A DNA stretch of 64,000 nucleotides. Origin: Liolophura sinensis. Taxonomy: Eukaryota > Mollusca > Polyplacophora > Chitonida > Chitonidae. Both the position numbers and the translations under genes were made by a program. Under the pieces are notes generated by a model. The model searched no databases. It saw nothing but the letters and a program-made list of their open reading frames with translations, and was not told where the DNA came from. Shown here in pieces: positions 55,968 to 64,000 of this stretch. Within the stretch, counting starts at the first letter, position 1. Each line of letters begins with the position of its first letter. The stretch covers positions 71,462,984 through 71,526,983 of the forward strand of contig NC_088300.1 in the NCBI RefSeq assembly GCF_032854445.1, written 5' to 3'.

Positions 55968-56079
55968 CAGTGAGAGGATACAGAAGTATATGGTGTCAGT
56001 AATCCTCATATTGGGAGAGGCCTTAGCCATGCTCACTATGAGGATTACTGACACCATATATTTCAATATCTTGTCATTG
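55968..56079. other. Strong hairpin (24-bp perfect core, about 43-bp stem)
   Basis: 55987-56010 (TATATGGTGTCAGTAATCCT, CATA) pairs perfectly with 56037-56060. The stem extends imperfectly outward (55968-55986 with 56061-56079). The loop is 26 nt. It may be a small RNA precursor or a tiny inverted-repeat element; either strand could form it. Confidence 0.6.
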
Positions 56080-59000
56080 TGAGTAACCATGTAATAAACT
56101 TATCCTACAAAGGATTCATCAATTTCACACAGAAGACAGTAGGCGAATCTCTTCAGCGATGTGATCACTGTTTTCACAATCTCACAATCAAACAAAGGCA
56201 GATCAACCTAGTCAATAGATATATATGACATTGCCTGAAGGACACAGCAATAAACACATCCCAAACGTCACCACTGTGGTCCAATGAAAAGCAGAGTATT
56301 TCGTCTGATGTGGGATAAATGTACATGTATCAGTTAATACTTGAAGACAACTTGAGTTTTATACATGTATATTGCCATGCTAGAGAAATTCTTCAAGTCT
56401 GCTCAAAAGGTAGTGTCACAAGTTACACTTCGATCCCTGGTCCAAGTTATTGTAAAGCGGTAACTTGGCCAGGGCAAACTGGAGTTCAATTCAGGATGTA
56501 AGACATCAAGGAAGTGTTGATGTACATACATGTACATGTATATGTAGACCAACGCAACAAGACAGGTGTATCGTGAATAGCCAGAACAGAGAGCTTATCC
56601 CAGGAATACCAATACACGCAGATTTAACCTGTGTGGTGATGATATCACACTACAAAATCAAATCTGTTTCATGTGGCAATATGCAAATATGAAAAAATCA
56701 CCTTTTCCTAAAACCTTTCCCGTACATGTAGCTACTAAAACATAGCAATGATTGAAAATGTTTACATGTACCTCACAGTGCTGTAGTTAACATATTTCTG
56801 GTTATGTACTATTTGATAATGGTAGTGTACCTGTAGATAATCAAATTTATGGCAATACTATGGTATATTTATCTATCGAAATATACATATTAGGTCACAA
56901 AGAGGCGTGTACCAGCACTATCATCATTCTTAACTACCTGTGAATGTGTGTATTTTTTGCTAGGCTATAGGTCAGCATAAATCTGGGGTACAGCTGAACA
57001 CTCCCATTGGTACACTATAAACCTGCTGTTTAACATGCTAGACAAACCAAGAATGTCTCCCAGAAATAAATCCATTGAGTTATATCGACAGATATGTTGA
57101 ACTGTTGATGTCAGAGTAGCTGTAAATCTTTCAGACTACACCAAAGAGACATGACAAGTGTAAAAAAAAAAGAGCCATGTATTTCTACTGGCAATAAGTG
57201 CCACAGTATAATAAAAGTGCATAATTTTATAATATTTTTTTTTAAACTTAACTATTGTTTTCTCATATAGGCATAAATCTTCTGGATTTAGTTAAATGAT
57301 GGCATCGCACAAACATGTGGCAAAAATTGAATTAAAAATGCAATAAACACAATGAGTATTGTTTTTGTTAGAAGTGGTAGCACTTGTATGAAAATATTTT
57401 TCAGACTTCTACAAGTTTACCAAGACTACTCCATCACCATTTATCTTTCTGTAACACCTGTGTATGATCTGCATCCGACATGCAATGTCATTTGCACCTT
57501 CAGTTCTCAACGTGTCAAATATTCACATAATTATTGTAAGATGTAATTATAAATTGGCTAACAAATTAAGTAATAAATAAGCTTCAGGTCATCTGTTTTA
57601 TCTGCACAGAGCAGACAAGAAATGCCTAATAAGCTTACCTACAAAAAAATGTTAACAAAAGATGCACAAACTATTTGTACTTGATATCAAAAATGAACCC
57701 TTTACATGTAATTGATCTTGTGTACAAATCTGAGCGTATGGTTATGTTAGTCTGGTTATGTTACATGCTGATGCACAGACAATGCCTGTTACAAAAAAAA
57801 AAAAAGAAAGGAAAAAAAAGAAATCAGAGGATGGGAGTGGATTTCTAGAGCAGATGTGAACCTGTTTGATTCAGACAAAAGTTACACACAGTATTTACAA
57901 AGTGATCAATGGGCTCACATTATAGATCCATCTGGCTACATGTGATTGCAGACAGCGGCTGAAGCTTTCACTCTACCAGAGTAACTCTCGCTTTTCTAAC
58001 AGATGGCAAGGATGCCATGTTCTACCTGCAAACATTGCATTTTTCATCCCTTTTATTTTGGCCAGTCTTCCAAGACTTAAAGCCAAATAAACCACTTTCT
58101 TCACAATAGACAAAGGGTTCAATTTGTTACAACTAATTACAAATGAAAAAAGAAAGGGCAAAAATAACTAGCTTAGAACAAGGTGATCAGATACATTAAT
58201 GTGCAAGAGAGGTTACTCCTGTAGTAACACTGCAGAATTTGGAGCACAATACTAAATTACTATCTTATGGTGAAAAATTGAGCTACAAGTATATACAATG
58301 GTGAATAAGGAATACAGACAAAAACAATCCAGGTTAACTGAAAAGGACATGGAGCACAGTGGTGATCCAAACTTTGTCCAGATTCAGGCAACACTTAAAC
58401 AACAAAAAAACACTGCAAGATGGACAGAAAATCAATACATGTAGGTCATGAAGACTTACTAAGCCCTAAAATAAATGGACAGTTCCAGACTTAAGGTACA
58501 GTGAGCTTAAAAGGATCAAATCACTTTAACAACTGTACTCTTCTGTAGAGGTTAGGAAAACTTTGCTTAGTTGAATTATATTGTATATTCAGACTACCCC
58601 GCCTCTTTCAAATCTAAAACTTACAATGTAGTAATACTTCAATACATGTAGTTAATTTAACTAAATCTCGACAATGTACATGTATGAATGCACCAATGCT
58701 GCTGTGTCTCCAGTTGTACACATATGTAGGATCAAATGAAAAAGCAAAGAAAGTAAATAAAGCAGTAATTATCACAAAATGACCACCTCATCCCAGCCAA
58801 TTAAACTGGAACAAAATTGTATAGGCATGTTTGGCTCATTGATAAACAATGAGCCATACGGAAGTGCAATCTGGGTGCATCACCCCAGATTCCCATGCCA
58901 TTCCAAACCTACAGAACACTGAAAGCGTTCTGGTTTTGAGACTTCTTACAAAAGCATGTAGTCATGAGCGCTTGTGGCCTCTGATCTTACACAATCATTT

Positions 59001-59259
59001 GAACAGGCTGAACAAATTCCGAGGTTTGGTGGATAAAGGTGGACTTCAGAAAACAGCTAAATGTAAACAAACCTTGCCTCTAACATACTGCACATTTTAA
59101 CACTTTTGAAGATACATTGTAAATTAGAACTGTTTTCACAGCAACTTTTTTTGTGAAATGTCACAGGCTGCTCTTCCATTTGTTTGCTTATATACTGATT
59201 TGATTAATATATTATCCTGCTTACAAAATGTTGGCCATAATGAGACGGTGATTCCTTAT

Positions 59260-59345
59260 TTTATTGATTTGATTGCTGCTTTACACTGTTAATCAAGAAT
59301 ATTTCATGTACAGGACGGCAGCAAGCAATATAGGGAGAGGGAAAT
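59260..59345 (-). mobile_element. SINE family 1, decayed 3' fragment, minus strand
   Basis: TTGATTGCTGCTTTACACTG, TCAAGAATATTTCATGTACA and GGACGGCAGCAAGC match the reverse complement of the family tail. Confidence 0.7.
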
Positions 59346-59645
59346 GAGCAGAGTCTTCACATGTACATGTATGACCAGTGCTTTTTAATGACCCCAATGT
59401 CATCATGCATGTGCTATGTATTAATACCCACAGCACTGCTTAACTGAGGAAGTCATGCCAAAACAAGTGAAACCAAAAGTATGGACTTCAATGTACACTG
59501 AAATTGCAAGAATATAAATTTAACCCATATATTTATTTAACATGACAATTAAGCACGCCATGCTGAAAACATGAAACACATCTTACAGGCATAAAGTCAT
59601 AATCAGCACTTCATCCATACCAAAAATGCAATTAATTCAAAAACA

Positions 59646-59678
59646 ATTATAGTGTTACTAAGGAAGTAACACTATAAT
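59646..59678. other. Short perfect hairpin (14-bp arms, 5-nt loop)
   Basis: ATTATAGTGTTACT, AAGGA, AGTAACACTATAAT. No function assigned. Confidence 0.6.
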
Positions 59679-60711
59679 GCCAGCTAAATTTCATTCTCAT
59701 TTGACACAGGTTTCCAGGTACTATAGCAAACCTGTTGATACCACTACTAACCATAAATGTGAAGTTTCAGTTACAATGTATCTGTAAAGGAAGTTATTAA
59801 GCTACATGTACATTGATCTGAATATTTAGTACGCAGGAAAATTTGGCTTGATATCTTAAAATGAGAAAGCTGAGGAGAGAAGGGAGGGCTGGTGGGGGAA
59901 GGTGGGAGGAGGGTTGGTGCAAAGGGGTTCATTGCAGTGCAACCAGGAGCTAGCTAAAAGTGATGTGACAAATAAAAACAAGAAACACAATGGAATAGGT
60001 CTACAAAACGGCCTGCATGGCAAACAATCTGTCACACACTTGCCTCCTCACAGCAAAATGTGTACCAAATAAACAGGGTCTTGTTGCAGGCCCTAAAACC
60101 CCTTGTTTCAGTTAACCCCAAAGGTGACAACCCTGTGCATGTTATGCAAGGCTTATTAAACAGAACATTGATCACATTTTCTTGAGCAATTACAAGACAG
60201 CACACAGCTTTGTCATGAGGAATCGGCCAGCCTACAGATTACCAAGCTCCTGCGAAGCAAGCTGAACGTGACCCACAACAGAGTAATAGCTAAAATCTTC
60301 GAGGAATCAAAGATTCTATTTGAAATGCAACAAAAAGCCTATTTGAACTGCACACAAGTTCAACATTCTCCAGAGAAATTTCCTTCCCTCAGAATGTCAG
60401 AAGCATGTACCTGATTAGTGAAGTAACAACAGTGCCTCATGTACTTTCAACTATATCTTGCTGGCATTTGTTCTATGATGTCCTTGAAACAAGGCAACTC
60501 TGTTCCAGAACATTATAATACTATCTTGAACAAATGAAACTATATACATGTTTCTTTTACACACATTCAGTATAACATTACTGGTGATATGGATAAAACA
60601 AAATAACTGTGCTTGGATTTATAGGCAGAAATGTCCCTATATGCAAGATGTGCTTCTATACAAATGTTCAAAGGTCATTTATTCAGCCTCATTCATAGGC
60701 TTTCAAAAAAT

Positions 60712-60744
60712 ATGCATGTACATACTACAAGTATGTACATGCAT
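60712..60744. other. Short perfect hairpin built of ATGCATGTACATAC (15-bp arms, 3-nt loop)
   Basis: ATGCATGTACATACT, ACA, AGTATGTACATGCAT. It is an example of the palindromic ACATGT-rich sequence typical of this region. Confidence 0.6.
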
Positions 60745-61374
60745 GTATGCTTGAGGTTTAATGTTTCACACTACAAGTATTCATGTATATGTATGTATAA
60801 CATTTACTATGTATAACATTTACAATGTATAAGAACACGTATCAAAATACATTGTACCTGGTCTTTTCTAAGCCTCAAGACTGGTTATAGAGGCAACATG
60901 AGAGAGAGAGAGAGGTAGAGAAAAAAAAAAAAAAGAGGAGTTCCACCTATGCCAAACTTCACTGACCCAGCTGGCTGGTTTGCATTTTTCCAAGCCCAAT
61001 GTACACAACAAGCAACATCTACATGTACATGAACAAAAATTCACACCACATTGCAATTAGATCCGTGTGAAGTTGAAGAAATACAGGTATATGCATACAA
61101 CATAGTGAATCAAGTAGGTTTAAATGAGTTTAATATTTCCTTAATGTATATGTTCTTCCTTCGTGTCATGACAAACAGCATAAATCCACTGGTATGCTAA
61201 ACGAGTTTCATTTGACACTTTTTTTATTAGCCAATTGCTTTTATGAAACCTGGTACATTCAACCAAAATGCAGCCATTTTCCTATGAAAGCAATTTTCTG
61301 TGATCACCTATCCTTCATTCACGCATGGAGCTCAACCTTGAATTATGCTGATCGATAATTGTAATGAATTCATT

Positions 61375-62050
61375 ATTCTACCCCGCTGATAGTTGCGGGC
61401 CGTGTGCAAATGTACAAATTAAATAGAGATGACCTTTCAAACAGCATTGAGTGTGTCATGCAACACACTGACCGGTCAATTTACCTCCCGAGTAATATGA
61501 TTTCATACTGTTTATTTCTACAAATAAGAACTTGAGTTTGTTTACTTGCTAGATTTGCTTTTATGATTTATATAAAAGTGAACTATTGGAATTTTCTTTG
61601 GTGATAAAACTGTTATTTTGCACAGTTTATAGATATTGCTTTTTTGTTTTTACATTTGTGATATTTTACACCCAGATGCCATGACGTGGAAAAAGGAACA
61701 TTTGCTTTACTCTGAGCTCAATGGTATGACGTTGTAACACATGTGCAGTAAACTTTTACATGCCCACACGTACGTCACGCACCAACGAGGCGCGACCTCA
61801 TGCATACGCAGCTTTGAACTATATATAGGTCAACTGCAATGCCCTAAGCTTGTCGCTGATTGGTTGAAAATGCGTGACCTCTGTGAGGAAGGAAAGAGAA
61901 CAGCAACATGGAATATGCCATTTTTGCCCTATTTTCTTCATTTTTTGAGGTAGAAAAGACTTTAACACTTTCGTCTTCGTGTTAATACTGTTGAACCTCG
62001 TTTCATACCTCATCACATCCCGAGAATGCACAGCATTTGAGGGATATGAC
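61375..62050 (+). repeat. 0.7 kb interspersed repeat, copy 2
   Basis: Matches the reverse complement of 20938-21672 in the same block order (TAGTTGCGGGCCGTGTGCAA, ACTGTTTATTTCTA, CAGCTTTGAACTATATATAG, CTGATTGGTTGAAAATGCG, CATCCCGAGAATGC). No coding capacity is recognised. Confidence 0.7.
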
Positions 62051-62570
62051 TCAGTAAAACTCCCATCTGCAAGAACAACTTCAACCTTAACTCAATCCAA
62101 AAAGGCATACAAAAGAACTTGTAATTTTAGTGCAGGTAAGTTTGGGTGCCGTGAGCGTGGACCTCTATGAGATCGGCTCCATCAAGTTGGAGTGCGCAGA
62201 TGTGTGGTGATTTGTTTGAGACGTATTGATGGAAGTGTTACCATGAATGTCAGAATTAAAATAGAACACTGAGTCCATCTAGATAGACTAGGTTTATTTG
62301 ATGCACATTCTACACTCAGAATGGTCCATATAAAAATGCATACATCACATTTTTTCTTTACATCATTTTTATCACCAAATATATCAAGCATGATAGCATC
62401 TATTATATGTGTTCATGTACATTTTTCTATCAATGTGTGAGGAAACTGTGTATAGAAAAAAAAGTGAAGTTGTTATGCATGAATGTACAGGCAGATATAC
62501 ATGTGTGTAAAATATGTAAAAAATGGTACCGACATAACATCGATGACATGAAAGGTGGTTTACTCTTATA

Positions 62571-62729
62571 TGGTCAGCACGTGAGAAGGTCTGCTAACAA
62601 GCTGCGGATGGTTGTGGGTTTTCCCTGGGCTCTGCCTGGTTTCCTCCCATCATATTAATGCTGGCCGCCGTCGTATAAGTGCAATATTCTTGAATACAGC
62701 GAAAAAAAACAATGAACTAAATAAATAAA
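62571..62729 (+). mobile_element. SINE family 1, 5'-truncated copy
   Basis: GAAGGTCTGCTAACAAGCTG, CGGATGGTTGTGGGTTTTCC, GGCCGCCGTCGTATAAGTGC, then GAATACAGCG and AAAT units. Confidence 0.9.
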
Positions 62730-64000
62730 CCTCATATGGTCATGCAAGTATACTGTATTGGAATAAAAGTGCAACTGGTTGACATGTGCTCATATATTCC
62801 ATTAAAATCATAAACAATGTCAAGTAAACGATACTTCTATTTTTATAATCAGAAACCAATTTGCATATGTACTTCCTGCCTTTAAACTGCCGTTTCAGAT
62901 AGGCCTGAGCCAGGATGTCCTTAATGTGTTTATTTAGGTGATGACTGTCAAAGCTAGTAAATTTGACAGGTACAAGTGTACATACATATACATGTACCTC
63001 ATGATTTGTACATGTATTTCTGAATTTCATGTACATGTATTCAGCAAAAGACAGGAAATTTACCATCATTATGCCACAACCAATATCTTTCAGTTTCAGG
63101 GTTACAGCTTCAGATCTGCACATGTGTGTACAGCTATTGTATGCATGTGTCAAGTCTACAGGAAATGAAAACCAGAACCTGATTTTCACCATTGCCCCCA
63201 GAACAGGCAACAGAAATCTCCACTGATATAAAGCTTAAACCAAACCTGAAAAGGCTGGATTTGAACACTCAAACTCAATCATCAAGGTCTGGGGAGATTC
63301 TGCAAAAGTCAACAACAACTGTGAACTCACTAATCTTTCAGTAATTTTACTCACTGACCGACATAAACCTCAAAGTTAAAATGGATAAGCAGTTCATCAA
63401 GTAATATGCCATGCTCAAGCTACTTGTAAGCGAACTCAGGATAGGCTGTGAGTGTCAAGCAGACAAGGATTTGCTGCATACGAACAACCACTGATAGGGT
63501 GAGCGACATAACTTACAATATATATACATGTATAAAAGTCCTGCAGCAAACACAAATCACAAACAGCATGTAGCCTTCACCTTGATCATCCATCATGCAT
63601 CCACAAACATTCATACACAAATTCACTGCTACATGAATATGTTGGTCAGGACGACCCTGTCGTTGACATTTGTTAAGGTCAAGGTCAGATTTCAACTGAG
63701 GCAGACTATAATCTATTTTCCTGTGGCTCATGCAATGATACTGACCCGCTTAGAATCAGACTCTGATCCCTGTAGCCAAGTTAAGCTACTGTACACAGTC
63801 ATGCATGTATACTGTTGGCTTATCTACATACATGTATAATCATACAGGCAAGTACATCCAGGTGACCAAGATGTTTGAGACTGGACGAAGTACTTTACAA
63901 TCCAGATTCCTCGAGAAGACAATTTCTGAATCATTTGCTGTCCTCATCCAAAAATCATCATCAAAGATTGTGACAATCACTTTCATGACGGTTAGTGTGT

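Larger units (their letters stand above)
41156..64000. other. 22.8 kb without recognised exons (probable first intron and upstream region of plastin)
   Basis: I searched both strands for the missing plastin start exon and for other protein families and found none. Open frames of up to 157 codons lack conserved motifs. The region is AT-rich, full of TACATGTA/ACATGTACATGT and holds the elements listed below. Promoter and transcription start of plastin cannot be placed. Confidence 0.6.

Noticed and set aside
62740-63210. 156-codon minus-strand frame
   Set aside because: No conserved motif, Tyr/Cys/His-rich as expected from reading ACATGTA-rich DNA, and no second exon that continues it.

Overview
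This is a 64 kb piece of an animal nuclear genome: genes are split into many short exons with GT/AG introns in AT-rich DNA, and there are no operons or ribosome binding sites. It is most likely from a mollusc or another lophotrochozoan. Both genes are single invertebrate-type members of families that vertebrates have multiplied. Two tRNA-derived SINE families are present, one ending in GAGTATGGCGTAAAACACC plus (AAAT)n and one ending in GACGTTAAACACCAAGCACTCACTC-like sequence. ACATGTACATGT motifs are very common. The phylum is an inference, because no species marker is visible.

Left third (1-24,033, + strand): the last 12 exons of an EPS8-family gene (actin barbed-end capping and bundling, SH3 adaptor). 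The window opens inside the gene, downstream of its PTB domain. The exons join without any frame break into a 548-residue C-terminal portion with SH3, proline-rich and C-terminal effector domains. Large introns carry minisatellites, SINEs and MITEs. A 69-bp in-frame candidate cassette exon lies after the SH3 domain.

Middle (24,034-30,609): convergent intergenic space with the 3' UTRs of both genes, SINE fragments and several minisatellites.

Centre right (30,610-41,155, - strand): a plastin/fimbrin gene (Ca2+-regulated actin bundler). Twelve exons join into 595 residues covering the EF-hands and all four calponin-homology domains. Only the first coding exon (about 20-25 residues) is missing. 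Two of its introns carry tandem arrays whose repeat unit includes splice-site sequence. In one, seven 103-bp units each contain a 51-bp, phase 0-0, stop-free copy of the start of the next real exon.

Right third (41,156-64,000): no coding exon recognised. It is probably the first intron and upstream region of plastin. It contains SINEs, a head-to-head MITE pair, a 0.7 kb repeat also found in an EPS8 intron, many ACATGT-rich stretches and a strong 24-bp-core hairpin.

The two genes lie tail to tail and both encode regulators of parallel actin bundles (microvilli, filopodia, stereocilia in animals where they were studied). No complete new multi-gene system is visible. The most unusual features are the splice-site-containing arrays in plastin, above all the tandem mini-exon array in the first CH domain.
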